Shown in pieces: positions 53,092-62,471 of a stretch of 64,000 nt of DNA (positions are counted from its first letter, which is position 1; each line of letters begins with the position of its first letter). The notes beneath the pieces were generated by a model. That model ran no database searches and was not told where the DNA came from. It was given only the letters and a program-made list of their open reading frames with translations. Location of the stretch: assembly GCF_963676065.1 (NCBI RefSeq), contig NZ_OY780933.1, positions 3,016,122 through 3,080,121 of the forward strand. The letters are read 5' to 3'. The position numbers and the translations under genes were made by a program. This DNA is from Maridesulfovibrio sp. GTDB taxonomy: Bacteria; Desulfobacterota; Desulfovibrionia; Desulfovibrionales; Desulfovibrionaceae.

Positions 53092-54396
53092 TTATTTCTT
53101 AATCCGGGGAAAACCGGTCAGTATGCTGAGCACTGCCATTACGGCGAGGATGTAGCAATAATGCATGTTACCGATGATCTCCAGCGGTGAAAGTTCGGAG
53201 ATGGAACCGGCCAGTAATATCTGCGCTCCGTAAGGAATTAGCCCCTGCACTACGCAGGAAAATATATCCAGTAAACTTGCACTCCTGCGGGGATCTACAT
53301 TATGGCTTTCAGCTATTTCCTTGGCCATGCCCCCGGTCAGGATGATGGCTACGGTATTGTTCGCGGTACAAAGATCCGACAATACGGAAAGAGCACTGAT
53401 GCTGAACTCCCCGGCTTTGGTGGACTTGGTGCCCTTGGTCATTTTACCGATGAAGTTGATTATGTAGGTGATGCCGCCATGAAATTTGATCAGCTCACCC
53501 AGACCGCCGACCAGCAGGGACAGCACGAGGATCTCCTGCATTCCGGTGAATCCTTTGTAAATGTCCTGAGAAAAAGCCAGCAGACCGAAGCTCTCCATGG
53601 AGAAAAATCCTACTATTCCAGTAAAGACGATACCGGCACCCAGAACAACAAAGACATTAACTCCAAGAACAGCCATAACCAGAATCGTTATGTAAGGCAG
53701 TACTTTGAGCAGACTGTAACCGCCGTCCGCAACAACCTGACCGCCCTCGCCCGCCATGTAGAGGATTACTACGGTGATCAGTGCGGCTGGCAAAGCGATT
53801 AGAAAGTTCATTTTAAACTTATCACTCATCTGACAACCCTGAGTACGGGTCGCGGCGATGGTGGTATCTGAAATCATGGAGAGGTTATCCCCGAACATTG
53901 CCCCGCCGACAACAGCGCCCATGAGCAAAGCGGAGGAAATATCCGTTTTCCCGGCAACACCAACAGCGATAGGAGCAATGGCGGCAATGGTGCCCATGGA
54001 AGTACCCATGGCGGTAGCGATAAAAGCCGCAATCACAAACAGGCCGGGCAGAACCATTGAGGCCGGCACGATGGAAAGTCCAAGATTTACTGTGGATTCC
54101 ACCCCACCGATAGATTTCGCAACTGATGCGAATCCACCCGCCAGCAGATAAATCATGCACATGGTGATGATGCCCGGTTCACCCGCGCCGCGTAGGAAAA
54201 TATTAATTTTGTCATTCAGCTTCGCACGGCCCATCCAAACAGCCCATGCGATCGCAGGCAGAATGGCGACCGTTGCGGACAGCTGATAAAAGGCCATGCT
54301 GGTTCCGTTTATAGTAAGGAACGCGCCAGTCCCAATAAAAATAATCAAAAATAGGGCCAATGGCGCCAGCGCCAAACCGTTTGCTTCCTGTTTCAT
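53092..54396 (-). CDS. nhaC: NhaC-family Na+/H+ antiporter
   Basis: 434 residues, about eleven membrane segments, of the NhaC/ion-transporter superfamily. Typical features: LLAGGFASVAKSIGG (about 85-100), GTSMGTIAAIAPIAVGVA (about 130-148), VGGAMFGDNLSMISDTTIAA (about 162-182) and, near the end, LVGGLGELIKFHGG and LSDLCTANNTVAIILTGG. Related proteins exchange sodium for protons or malate for lactate; here Na+/H+ exchange suits a marine organism but is inference. AGGA lies upstream of ATG 54396. It is transcribed alone between terminators. Confidence 0.9.
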   Translation of the reverse strand: MKQEANGLALAPLALFLIIFIGTGAFLTINGTSMAFYQLSATVAILPAIAWAVWMGRAKLNDKINIFLRGAGEPGIITMCMIYLLAGGFASVAKSIGGVESTVNLGLSIVPASMVLPGLFVIAAFIATAMGTSMGTIAAIAPIAVGVAGKTDISSALLMGAVVGGAMFGDNLSMISDTTIAATRTQGCQMSDKFKMNFLIALPAALITVVILYMAGEGGQVVADGGYSLLKVLPYITILVMAVLGVNVFVVLGAGIVFTGIVGFFSMESFGLLAFSQDIYKGFTGMQEILVLSLLVGGLGELIKFHGGITYIINFIGKMTKGTKSTKAGEFSISALSVLSDLCTANNTVAIILTGGMAKEIAESHNVDPRRSASLLDIFSCVVQGLIPYGAQILLAGSISELSPLEIIGNMHYCYILAVMAVLSILTGFPRIKK

Positions 54397-54698
54397 AATA
54401 CTATATTCCTATATAAAGAGTTAGACATATAGTCCGGTTAAAAAAATATCCGCGAGGGCGGGAACAGTCTCGAACTACAGTGTAAAATGAACAAAATAAA
54501 TTACTTTTATAACGAAAAAAGTAAAATCAACCTGAAAATTTCAGCATAATAGCTGCTGAGGAGTCAGGATGCTCATCTTTTGAGCTCTATGTCAATAAAA
54601 AACGAACAGCAATTTCTTAAAGAAAAACTTAAAGAAAAGCCCCTCTTGAACCTGTACAGGATCAAAAGGGGCTATAAATAGAACTATGTTAACAATAA
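54397..54698. other. Intergenic region between nhaC and purT (302 bases)
   Basis: Contains a perfect eight-base dyad TTACTTTT-N8-AAAAGTAA at 54501-54524, possibly an operator or hairpin before nhaC, and the purT terminator at 54638-54673. A 30-codon open frame at 54589 runs through the terminator and is not convincing. No other gene is seen. Confidence 0.6.
54638..54673 (-). terminator. purT terminator
   Basis: AGCCCCT-TTTGA...TCAAG-AGGGGCT long stem around a CCTGTACAGG core, followed on the minus strand by TTTCTTTAAG. Confidence 0.8.
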
Positions 54699-55880
54699 TT
54701 AGTAGGTAATCTCTACAGCGGAAGAAGCGCGGATCGCCCGGTCTTTGGCATCCTCTACATCAGAGCCCAAGGCAAGTGCGACTCCAAGGCGGCGCACCCC
54801 GTCACACTCCCCTTTGCCGAAAAGGAGAACTTTTGTGTCCGCTTCTTTGAGGGCTTTATCCACATTCGCAAAACCCGGAGCATCGGATTTACCGTTGGAA
54901 AGGATTACGCTGGAGGCCGCAGGGCCGTATTGACGAATGGCTGGAACCGGCAGGCCGAGAATAGCACGCACATGCAGCGCGAATTCGCTCATATCCTGTG
55001 AGATCACAGTCACAAGACCTGTATCGTGCGGGCGCGGCGAAACTTCACTGAAAATTATCTCATCATCTTTTACGAACAGCTCCACACCGAAAATTCCTCT
55101 GCCGCCAAGGGCATCGGTAATTTTAAGGGCATAATCCTGAGCTTTGGCAAGGGCTGCATCGCTCATGGGTTGCGGCTGCCACGATTCGCGGTAATCTCCG
55201 TCATCCTGACGGTGCCCGATGGGCGCGCAATAAGAAGTTCCGCCGGCATGGCGCACTGTGAGCAGTGTGATTTCATAATCGAAATCCACAAAGCTTTCCA
55301 CAATGATGCGCCCTTCCCCGGTCCGTCCGCCGGACTGGGAATAATCCCATGCACGGTCGATATCCGCTTCAGATTTAACGGTGCTTTGACCTTTACCCGA
55401 AGAACTCATGACCGGCTTGATCACGCAGGGAATACCCACTTCTTTCAAGGCAGCGAGGTATTCTTCCTTGGTATCGGCAAATTTGTAGGGGGAAGTTTTA
55501 AGGCCCACTTCTTCAGCAGCAAGACGCCTGATACCTTCACGGTCCATGGTCAAACGGGTAGCGCGGGCGGTAGGAACGACATTGAAACCTTCTTTTTCCA
55601 GCTCGAGCAGGGTTTCAGTAGCGATCGCTTCAATTTCCGGGACAATAAAGTCCGGTTTTTCAGTCTCGACCACACGACGCAATTCCTTTGCATCAAGCAT
55701 TGAAATTACATAATTGCGATGGGCGACCTGCATGGCAGGGGTATTTTCATACCTGTCTACGACAATTACCTCAACGCCGAGACGCTGGGCTTCGATGACA
55801 ACCTCTTTACCTAGCTCACCGCCGCCGAGCAGCATCATTTTACGTGCGGAAGCGGTTCCGGCTGTTCCGAGAGTGATCAT
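54699..55880 (-). CDS. purT: Formate-dependent phosphoribosylglycinamide formyltransferase
   Basis: ATP-grasp enzyme that makes formyl-GAR from GAR, formate and ATP, an alternative to the folate enzyme PurN; useful in a formate-handling anaerobe. 393 residues. [21 protein letters not shown] (about 14-34), [16 protein letters not shown] (about 78-93), [12 protein letters not shown] (about 152-163) and [25 protein letters not shown] (about 265-289). ATG 55880 has CGGAG upstream; a longer frame from 55949 lacks family similarity. It is divergent from ubiX. Confidence 0.95.
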   Translation of the reverse strand: MITLGTAGTASARKMMLLGGGELGKEVVIEAQRLGVEVIVVDRYENTPAMQVAHRNYVISMLDAKELRRVVETEKPDFIVPEIEAIATETLLELEKEGFNVVPTARATRLTMDREGIRRLAAEEVGLKTSPYKFADTKEEYLAALKEVGIPCVIKPVMSSSGKGQSTVKSEADIDRAWDYSQSGGRTGEGRIIVESFVDFDYEITLLTVRHAGGTSYCAPIGHRQDDGDYRESWQPQPMSDAALAKAQDYALKITDALGGRGIFGVELFVKDDEIIFSEVSPRPHDTGLVTVISQDMSEFALHVRAILGLPVPAIRQYGPAASSVILSNGKSDAPGFANVDKALKEADTKVLLFGKGECDGVRRLGVALALGSDVEDAKDRAIRASSAVEITY

Positions 55881-55992
55881 AGATTTTACTCCGTAGGGTA
55901 GTTTTGTCTTGTGGAAAATTATTGTTTGTAGGTGTGCTTTTACTCGCATAAGGCAGGCAAAAATTCAAGAAATTAGATTGTGCCCGTTTAGC

Positions 55993-56021
55993 TTGTCATC
56001 AATATTTCCCTGTTGTATTTT
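55993..56021 (+). promoter_or_regulatory. Candidate ubiX promoter
   Basis: TTGTCA (55993-55998) and TATTTT (56016-56021), spaced 17 bases, 46 bases before the ubiX start. Confidence 0.5.
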
Positions 56022-56067
56022 AGGATGCTGTACAACTCAGCCGTTTAAAGGAGAATGTCTGATTAAA

Positions 56068-56646
56068 ATGGATAAAAAAAGAATAATTCTCGCCGCCAGC
56101 GGTGCCAGTGGAACACTATACGCTGTTAAGCTGGCCCGTTTTCTTGGCTTGGCAGATGATATTGAACTGCATCTTATTGTTTCCGATGCCGCTCTGAAAG
56201 TTCTGGAACTTGAAACCAGCTTCAAGCCGGAAGATCTTACCGGAAACGCAGATGTCGTATATCGGCAGGATAATATAGCCGCCCCACCTGCAAGCGGTTC
56301 ATGGCAGCATGACGGTATGATCATCTGCCCCTGCTCTATGGCGTCCCTTGCGGCGATTGCGCAGGGGCTTGGAAGCAACCTCATGCACCGGGCCGCGGAC
56401 GTATGCCTGAAAGAACGGCGCAAGCTGATACTTGTGACCCGCGAAACCCCGCTGAATCTTATTCACATCCGCAATATGGAAACCGCAACACTGGCGGGAG
56501 CCACGGTAATGCCGGCCTCGCCGGGATTTTACCATAGCCCCGAAAGTCTGGACGATATGGCGGCGCACATGGCAGGACGAATTCTTGAACAACTGGAAAT
56601 CCCCCACAACTTATACCGCTGCTGGGGAGACAACTCATTGAGGTAG
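56068..56646 (+). CDS. ubiX: Flavin prenyltransferase UbiX
   Basis: Attaches a dimethylallyl group to FMN, producing the cofactor for UbiD-type decarboxylases. 192 residues. KRIILAASGASGTLYAVKLARFL (4-26) is the flavin-binding opening; CPCSMASLAAIAQGLGSNLMHRAADVCLKERRKLILVTRETPLNLIH (about 90-136) is the family core. ATG 56068 is 14 bases from AAAGGAG; an in-frame CTG at 56059 has better spacing. A three-codon frame (ATG-TCT-GAT-stop, 56055-56066) overlaps the leader. The next gene starts three bases after its stop. Confidence 0.92.
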   Translation: MDKKRIILAASGASGTLYAVKLARFLGLADDIELHLIVSDAALKVLELETSFKPEDLTGNADVVYRQDNIAAPPASGSWQHDGMIICPCSMASLAAIAQGLGSNLMHRAADVCLKERRKLILVTRETPLNLIHIRNMETATLAGATVMPASPGFYHSPESLDDMAAHMAGRILEQLEIPHNLYRCWGDNSLR

Positions 56647-56649
56647 ATC

Positions 56650-57333
56650 ATGCAACACAGATTCACATGGAACGGGCATTCCAATTTTACTATTAAATCC
56701 GGCGACAAAACCATAATTATTGATCCTTTTTTTGAAGGCAATCCAAAGGCTTCAACCACATGGGAATCCATCAGTGAAGCGGATGCCGTGCTGGTCACCC
56801 ATGACCACGGAGATCACATAGGGCAGGCTGTGGAGATCTGCAAGGCTACTGGCGCTACGCTGGTCTGTATTTTTGACCTGCTGGAAAAACTGATCGCGCA
56901 GGGTCTGGATCAGGAAAAACTGATAGGCATGAACATCGGCGGGACTGTTTCCGTGGCCGGGATTAAAATTAAAATGGTGCAGGCCATGCATTCCTCTGTC
57001 ACCGGGGCACCAGCAGGATACATTTTAACTTACGACGATGATTTCTGCGTCTATTTTGCAGGAGATACCGGCCTGTTCTCTTCCATGGAACTGTTCGGCA
57101 AACTGCACGATATCGATGTGGCCCTGCTGCCCACCGGAGGCTGGTTCACCATGGATTCAAAGGACGCGGCTTATGCCTGCAAACTCCTTAATTGCAAAAA
57201 AGCCATACCCATGCATTACGGGACATTCCCTATTCTGGAACAGGATGCTGTTAATTTTAAAGATGCATGCGCCGATTTTGCTCCAAAATGTACGGTTGTA
57301 GAATTAAAAATAGGCGTTGAGAAAGAAATTTAA
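56650..57333 (+). CDS. UPF0173 metal-dependent hydrolase
   Basis: 227 residues of the UPF0173 metallo-beta-lactamase group. RFTWNGHSNFTIKSGDKTIIIDPFF (4-28), metal motif VTHDHGDHIGQ (about 48-58), YFAGDTGLFSSM (about 136-147) and PMHYGTFP (about 185). The substrate is unknown. It is translated right after ubiX and so belongs to the same unit; a functional link to ubiX is not established. No strong terminator follows; the 64-base gap to uvrC holds only a weak AAGCCG/CGGTTT dyad. Confidence 0.9.
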   Translation: MQHRFTWNGHSNFTIKSGDKTIIIDPFFEGNPKASTTWESISEADAVLVTHDHGDHIGQAVEICKATGATLVCIFDLLEKLIAQGLDQEKLIGMNIGGTVSVAGIKIKMVQAMHSSVTGAPAGYILTYDDDFCVYFAGDTGLFSSMELFGKLHDIDVALLPTGGWFTMDSKDAAYACKLLNCKKAIPMHYGTFPILEQDAVNFKDACADFAPKCTVVELKIGVEKEI

Positions 57334-57397
57334 TCGGAAAAGCCGTAATAAAAGCGGTTTAAAAGCCCGGCAGAAATATTGAAGGCCCATGAGGAAT

Positions 57398-59200
57398 TTA
57401 AACTTCCCGAAAGGCATCAAAAATCTGCTGTGCCCTTTTTTTTCCGATTCCCGGAACATTTGAGAGGTCTTCCACGGAGGCCTCTTTCATTTTCTGCACG
57501 GCACCGAACTCATCCCAGAGCAAGCGGGCCGTTTTAGGGCCGATTCCGGGCAGGGACAGCACCTCGCTTTGCAGAACCTGCTTTTTCCTTGATTTACGTT
57601 GCCTGCCGATAACAAACCGGTGCGCCTCATCACGAACCCGCTGTAGATAGAGAAGTTCAGGGCTACCGCCCTTTAGCGGCAGATGATTTTTACGTCCGGG
57701 GCGAAAGATGCGATCTTCCAGTTCACCTGCTTTACGGGTCGGTCCTTTGGCTATGGAGGCAAGATGCGGGATCGGTTCATCATACTTCCAGTTTTCGGCG
57801 AAAGCTTTCTCCACCGATGCCAGCTGACCTTTACCTCCATCTATTAATATAAGGTCCGCCCACGGAGGGCCGGAATCGATACGCTTGATCACCCAATGAA
57901 AAAGCGCCGCGTAGTCATCCGAGGAATGCTCAAGTTCTGGAAAAACATAAGTACGGTACTGGGATTTTTCCGGTTTACCTTCCTCAAACACCACCATGCC
58001 GACGCGCATCCCTTCACCACCGAGATGAGAAGCATCGATGCATTCAATGCGCTGAGGAGTCCCGGAAAGCTTCAATCTCACAGCCAGCAGGTCAAGGATG
58101 TTGTCGTTTTCCTTTTCCTTGAGGCCCAGCGCGGCATTTTTGCGAGCGATTTCCAGCAGCCGCTTTTCCTCACCGCTATGAGGAGTCACGATGCGTACCG
58201 TGGATTTGCTCCGTTCGCTGAGTAATTCCGCAGCGCCATACATATCGAATTCAAACGGGACGAAAATTTTTGGCGGTATAAATTTGGTTGCTGAATAAAA
58301 CTGTGAGACAAAACTGTTCAGCACTTCCTCGCCGTCTTCGAGGCTTAAGCCAGGCCAAAAGAAATTCTTTTTGTCCAGCAGGCGCCCTTTTCTGATAAAC
58401 AAAAGGCCCAGCCCTACTCCCTGCGAAGATTCAGCCAGCGCGATGACATCGATATCGGAACGCTCGCCGAGTACCACAGACTGTTTTTCCACAGTATTGC
58501 TGATCGCCTTGATCTGATCGCGAAATTTCGCGGCAAGCTCGAATTCCAGTGCTTCGGAAGCTGCTTCCATCTGACGGCGCAGTGAACCTATCAAATCTCC
58601 GGCTTTGCCGGAAAGCAGCATCTCCACTTGATGCACCAGTTCCATATAATCCTGCCGGGGAACAACATTCACGCACGGGCCGAGGCACTGGCCTATGTCA
58701 TGATACAGGCATGGACGGACCCTGTTGCGGAAGGCAGAATCAGAACATTTACGAAGTGGAAAGACCTTCCCGAGCACTTTCCATGTTTCACGGGCAAAAT
58801 AACTCGAGGTGTACGGACCGAAGTAGACGGAGCCATCGCGCACAACCTTGCGGGTTATGCGCAGACGCGGGTATTCTGATTTTTTATCAAGTTGAAAAAG
58901 CACATACTGTTTGTCATCACGCAGGACAACATTGTAGCGGGGCCGATGCTTCTTGATCAGACTGGCCTCAAGAAGAAGTGCTTCCTTTTCAGTTCCGGTA
59001 ACAAGGGTGTCAATGGAGTGTATTTTAGATACCAGCACACGTGTTTTGGGAGTATGTTTATGCATGGCCCGAAAATATGATGCCAACCGCTTACGCAATT
59101 CGCGGGCCTTTCCTACATATATAATACGTCCTGATGAATCTTTCATCAGATACACACCGGGTAAAGCCGGAAAATCGACACTTTTGAACTCGAAACTCAT
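57398..59200 (-). CDS. uvrC: Excinuclease ABC subunit C
   Basis: Makes both incisions in nucleotide excision repair with UvrA-UvrB. 600 residues. GIY-YIG nuclease (about 14-95, GVYLMKDSSGRIIYVGKARELRKRL), UVR domain (about 200-235, SLRRQMEAASEALEFELAAKFRDQIKAI), RNase-H-like nuclease with CIDASHLGGEGMRVGMVVF (about 390) and two C-terminal helix-hairpin-helix motifs (LPGIGPKTARLL, VPGIGKKRAQQIF). It is a single minus-strand gene facing the porin region. Its partner uvrA/B genes are not in the window. Confidence 0.97.
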   Translation of the reverse strand: MSFEFKSVDFPALPGVYLMKDSSGRIIYVGKARELRKRLASYFRAMHKHTPKTRVLVSKIHSIDTLVTGTEKEALLLEASLIKKHRPRYNVVLRDDKQYVLFQLDKKSEYPRLRITRKVVRDGSVYFGPYTSSYFARETWKVLGKVFPLRKCSDSAFRNRVRPCLYHDIGQCLGPCVNVVPRQDYMELVHQVEMLLSGKAGDLIGSLRRQMEAASEALEFELAAKFRDQIKAISNTVEKQSVVLGERSDIDVIALAESSQGVGLGLLFIRKGRLLDKKNFFWPGLSLEDGEEVLNSFVSQFYSATKFIPPKIFVPFEFDMYGAAELLSERSKSTVRIVTPHSGEEKRLLEIARKNAALGLKEKENDNILDLLAVRLKLSGTPQRIECIDASHLGGEGMRVGMVVFEEGKPEKSQYRTYVFPELEHSSDDYAALFHWVIKRIDSGPPWADLILIDGGKGQLASVEKAFAENWKYDEPIPHLASIAKGPTRKAGELEDRIFRPGRKNHLPLKGGSPELLYLQRVRDEAHRFVIGRQRKSRKKQVLQSEVLSLPGIGPKTARLLWDEFGAVQKMKEASVEDLSNVPGIGKKRAQQIFDAFREV

Positions 59201-59500
59201 AATCTTATGCCTGTATAAATTTTTAAACTCGGCCTGATAGCTGCTTTTAAAAAGCTATCTCCCCAATTATTCGTTGTCAACAAAGGGTTTCTGCTGGGAT
59301 TTAAAAAGTCTAGAAAATATCTAATCTTAGATACGTTAAGAGCGAGTATAAAAATTTATACGGTAAAAAAATTTTTACTTTAGTCAAAAAAATGTAATTT
59401 TTCGCTTGCAATGGGATTGCTGAACAGCTAGAACAGTTCGTGAAGGTAGGCGTCAAGCAATAATGCTATTTAACATTTATTCAGCAAAAGGATAAAAATA
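59201..59500. promoter_or_regulatory. Long intergenic region before the porin with stacked dyads and promoter
   Basis: Separates uvrC from the porin. It contains a seven-base dyad GATAGCT-N10-AGCTATC (59236-59259) and three perfect 16-base dyads with seven-base arms and two-base centres: TATCTAATCTTAGATA (59318-59333), GTATAAAAATTTATAC (59346-59361) and GTAAAAAAATTTTTAC (59363-59378). A promoter candidate TTGCAA (59406-59411) to TAGAAC (59429-59434), 17 spaced, and AAGGA before the start follow. The last two dyads are alike and adjacent, so they may bind a regulator cooperatively or act as an AT-rich UP element. Confidence 0.5.
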
Positions 59501-60907
59501 ATGAAAAAAATTGCTATTCTCGCAGCTCTGGCCGTTCTGGTCATGGGCTTCGCAGCAACCGCATCTGCAGTTGATCTGGACGCAAAAGGCCAGTTTCAGT
59601 TCCAGATGAACTTCATGGATAACACAGCCAACATGCTTTCCAACAAAAAAGCATCTACCTCAGCAACCACCGGTGACAGTGAAGACGACCTGAACTTCTG
59701 GTTCCGTGCTCGTACTGAATTCCGTTTCATCGCAAACGAAAACCTGTGGGCTGTACTGTACACTCAGTACAAAACCCGCCTCGGCTCTGCTAACAACGCT
59801 AACGTTGACGGTAACTCTGGCGCTACCGGTTCTCAGTTGACCGTTAAACGTGCTTACATGCAGTACCGTTTCCCCGGCACCGAAGTTCTGACTTCTGCTG
59901 GTATCATGTCCATCAACCTCCCCGGCGCTGCCGCTGGTTCCATGGTTTTGGGTGACTCTGACCTCGGTACTTTCCAGGTTTCTACTCCTATCACCGACCA
60001 GATCTCTCTCGCCGGTGCTTTCGTTCGTGTTGCTGACCTTAACAATGGTGAAACCATTGAAAGCAACGATGAAATGGACGTTTTCTACGCAGCTGCTCCC
60101 ATCACCATCGATGGTCTCTCTGCTACCCCTTACTTCGCATACTCCACCATCGGTAAAAACAGTGGTGGTGCTTCCGGCCTTCAGGGCCCCGCTGGCGACG
60201 CATACAACAAAAATGCTAACGCATGGTGGCTTGGTACTACTTTCTCCATGGACATGTTTGATCCCATCGTTTTCGATGCAGACATCGTTTATGGTGATGT
60301 AGACGCTAACCAGAAGCATAACGACCGTTCCGGTCTGCTCTTCGACGCAGCCCTGACCTACACCGGTCTGGACTTCGTACAGCCCAAACTCGTATTTGCA
60401 TACACCACCGGTGAAGACGACAAAACCGACAACGGTTCTGAACGTCTGCCTGTTATCGCTAACGACTGGGCTTTCGGTACTACCTACTTCGGTGGTTCCG
60501 CACTGACTTCTGCTGATATGAACAACGATGAACAGCTCGGTTTCTGGACCATCGGTCTCTCTCTCGAAAAGATCTCCTTTTTCGACAAACTGAGCCACGA
60601 CATCCACGTTCTGTATGTTCAGGGTACTAACGATAAAGACCTGTTCAGTACTGCTGGTAAAGTTGCTGCTGTTAAAGCTACTGGTAACATCGCTGCAAAC
60701 GGCGACTACCTCACCACTAAAGACCACGTTTTCGAAGTTGACTTCAACACCAACTACCAGATCTACGACGAACTGGCAGCTATCGTTGAATTCGGTTACG
60801 TTGACGTAGACCTCGACAAGGGTGTTTGGGAAGACAACTTCGGCGCCGCAGATGTTGACTTCGATCCTGCTCTCAAACTCGCAGTTGGTCTCGTTTACGC
60901 ATTCTAA
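59501..60907 (+). CDS. Outer-membrane porin (Desulfovibrio homotrimeric type)
   Basis: 468 residues with a signal peptide cleaved after residue 23 (TASA before VDL). Alternating hydrophobic strands run through the protein and it ends in LVYAF, whose final Phe is the outer-membrane insertion signal. It is Asp/Asn/Gly-rich with few Lys. The pattern matches the major porins of Desulfovibrio. Codon use is strongly biased (GGT, GCT, GTT, AAC, CTC, TCT), indicating very high expression, unlike most neighbours. It has its own promoter region and a strong terminator. The periplasmic chaperones seen elsewhere would act on it. Confidence 0.88.
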   Translation: MKKIAILAALAVLVMGFAATASAVDLDAKGQFQFQMNFMDNTANMLSNKKASTSATTGDSEDDLNFWFRARTEFRFIANENLWAVLYTQYKTRLGSANNANVDGNSGATGSQLTVKRAYMQYRFPGTEVLTSAGIMSINLPGAAAGSMVLGDSDLGTFQVSTPITDQISLAGAFVRVADLNNGETIESNDEMDVFYAAAPITIDGLSATPYFAYSTIGKNSGGASGLQGPAGDAYNKNANAWWLGTTFSMDMFDPIVFDADIVYGDVDANQKHNDRSGLLFDAALTYTGLDFVQPKLVFAYTTGEDDKTDNGSERLPVIANDWAFGTTYFGGSALTSADMNNDEQLGFWTIGLSLEKISFFDKLSHDIHVLYVQGTNDKDLFSTAGKVAAVKATGNIAANGDYLTTKDHVFEVDFNTNYQIYDELAAIVEFGYVDVDLDKGVWEDNFGAADVDFDPALKLAVGLVYAF

Positions 60908-60942
60908 GAAACCTTAGAATAACAGCATAGTCTTGACGCCGG

Positions 60943-60974
60943 GGGCCGGGAGTTTATACTCCCGGCCCTTTTTT
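60943..60974 (+). terminator. Porin terminator
   Basis: Perfect eleven-base stem GGGCCGGGAGT / ACTCCCGGCCC with a TTAT loop, followed by TTTTTT. Confidence 0.92.
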
Positions 60975-61101
60975 ATTTACAGGCAAGCCCTCCTATTACA
61001 CTCGACTTTTGACGAGCATTAAGATATGGGTCAGAACATCTTATAAACATCTCTTCGTATTTTTACGCATCAATCACACCCATCAAGTTAAGGACAATTC
61101 T

Positions 61102-62409
61102 ATGCCTTGCAGAGATATTACATATTCCGGTCAGCAGGACTGGTCGGAAATCCAAAAATGGCTCGAACTCAGAGTCAATCCTGACAGCAAAGTTGACTCC
61201 ATTGTCAAAGACATTCTCTCCAATGTAAAAACCGAGGGCGATCAGGCTCTGGTCGATTACACCAAAAAATTCGACTGCCCTGATTTTACCCATTCCATGC
61301 TTAAGGTCAGCGTTGACCAGCGTCGCCTTGCCTATGCGGAAATCGAATCACAGGATCTTGAGATAATCGAAGAAGCGATCCGCAACATCAGAAATTTCCA
61401 CCGCAGACAAGTAGAAGAATCATGGTGGACCACCGGAGAAGACGGAACCATTCTCGGACAGCTGGTGCGCCCGGTTGACAGGGTCGGTCTGTATGTTCCC
61501 GGCGGTCAGGGCGGCGAGACACCGCTTATTTCCAGCATGATTATGAACGCAGTTCCCGCACAGGTTGCCGGAGTAAAAGAAATTGCGGTAATCTCCCCTC
61601 CGCGTAAAGACGGTAGCCTAAATCCCTACATCCTCGCCACGGCGCAGGAGCTGGGTATTAATGAAATTTACGCTTCCGGATCGGCATGGGCCATCGGCGG
61701 CCTTGCCTACGGAACCCAGACAATCGCACCTTGTGATGTGATCGCCGGACCGGGCAATATCTTTGTTGCCACAGCCAAAGGGCAGCTCGTAGGCGAAGTG
61801 GGAATCGACATGATTGCCGGCCCCAGTGAAGTAGCCATCCTTGCTGACGGAGATTCCGATCCGGCATGGATTGCGGCAGATCTTCTTTCGCAGGCCGAGC
61901 ATGATCCTCTCGCCTCTTCTATTCTCGTGACATGGGATGATGAACTGGGCGTTAAGGTCAAATACGAGCTCAAAAAACAGGCAGACCTTCTTCCGCGTGG
62001 AGAAATCGCGCTTAAATCACTTGAAGAATGGGGCGCTATCGTTAAGGTTCCGGATCTCGAAACCGGAATTGACTTTGTTAATAATATGGCACCCGAACAT
62101 CTGGAGCTGGCTTTTGAAGACCCATGGGCAGCTATCGGCAGGATCAAACATGCCGGGGCTATTTTTATGGGGCACTTTACTCCGGAACCGGTCGGTGATT
62201 ATTTCGCTGGTCCTAACCACGTTCTGCCCACAGTTGGAACGGCCAGATTTTCTTCCGCGCTTTCCGTGGGAACCTTTACTAAAAAAACCAGTCTGATCTA
62301 CACAGATCAGAATTACGTCAACCGCCATGGCGGGAAAATAGCAAGACTGGCCAGACTCGAAGGACTTGAAGCTCACGCCCGTTCCGTTGAGACAAGATTA
62401 AAAAACTGA
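61102..62409 (+). CDS. hisD: Histidinol dehydrogenase
   Basis: Two-step NAD-dependent oxidation of L-histidinol to histidine, zinc enzyme. 435 residues. VGLYVPGGQGGETPLISSMIMNAVPAQVAGV (about 131-160), CDVIAGPGNIFVATAKGQLVGEVGIDMIAGPSEV (about 212-245, including the signature), LLSQAEHDP (about 262) and the C-terminal GDYFAGPNHVLPTVGTARF. ATG 61102 has AAGG upstream; the longer frame from 61009 is leader. No other his genes adjoin it. purC follows 62 bases later. Confidence 0.96.
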   Translation: MPCRDITYSGQQDWSEIQKWLELRVNPDSKVDSIVKDILSNVKTEGDQALVDYTKKFDCPDFTHSMLKVSVDQRRLAYAEIESQDLEIIEEAIRNIRNFHRRQVEESWWTTGEDGTILGQLVRPVDRVGLYVPGGQGGETPLISSMIMNAVPAQVAGVKEIAVISPPRKDGSLNPYILATAQELGINEIYASGSAWAIGGLAYGTQTIAPCDVIAGPGNIFVATAKGQLVGEVGIDMIAGPSEVAILADGDSDPAWIAADLLSQAEHDPLASSILVTWDDELGVKVKYELKKQADLLPRGEIALKSLEEWGAIVKVPDLETGIDFVNNMAPEHLELAFEDPWAAIGRIKHAGAIFMGHFTPEPVGDYFAGPNHVLPTVGTARFSSALSVGTFTKKTSLIYTDQNYVNRHGGKIARLARLEGLEAHARSVETRLKN

Positions 62410-62471
62410 TTCGCTCACGCGTTCTTAAATGAATGGACAAGAATCATATTAACAAAAAAGAGGATACACTG

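Noticed and set aside
54589..54681. 30-codon frame before the purT terminator
   Set aside because: It runs through the terminator stem, lacks a ribosome-binding site and has a low-complexity Lys/Glu product.
59660..60727. 355-codon open frame antisense to the porin
   Set aside because: Low-complexity Val/Gly/Thr/Glu product that arises from the porin's strong codon bias.
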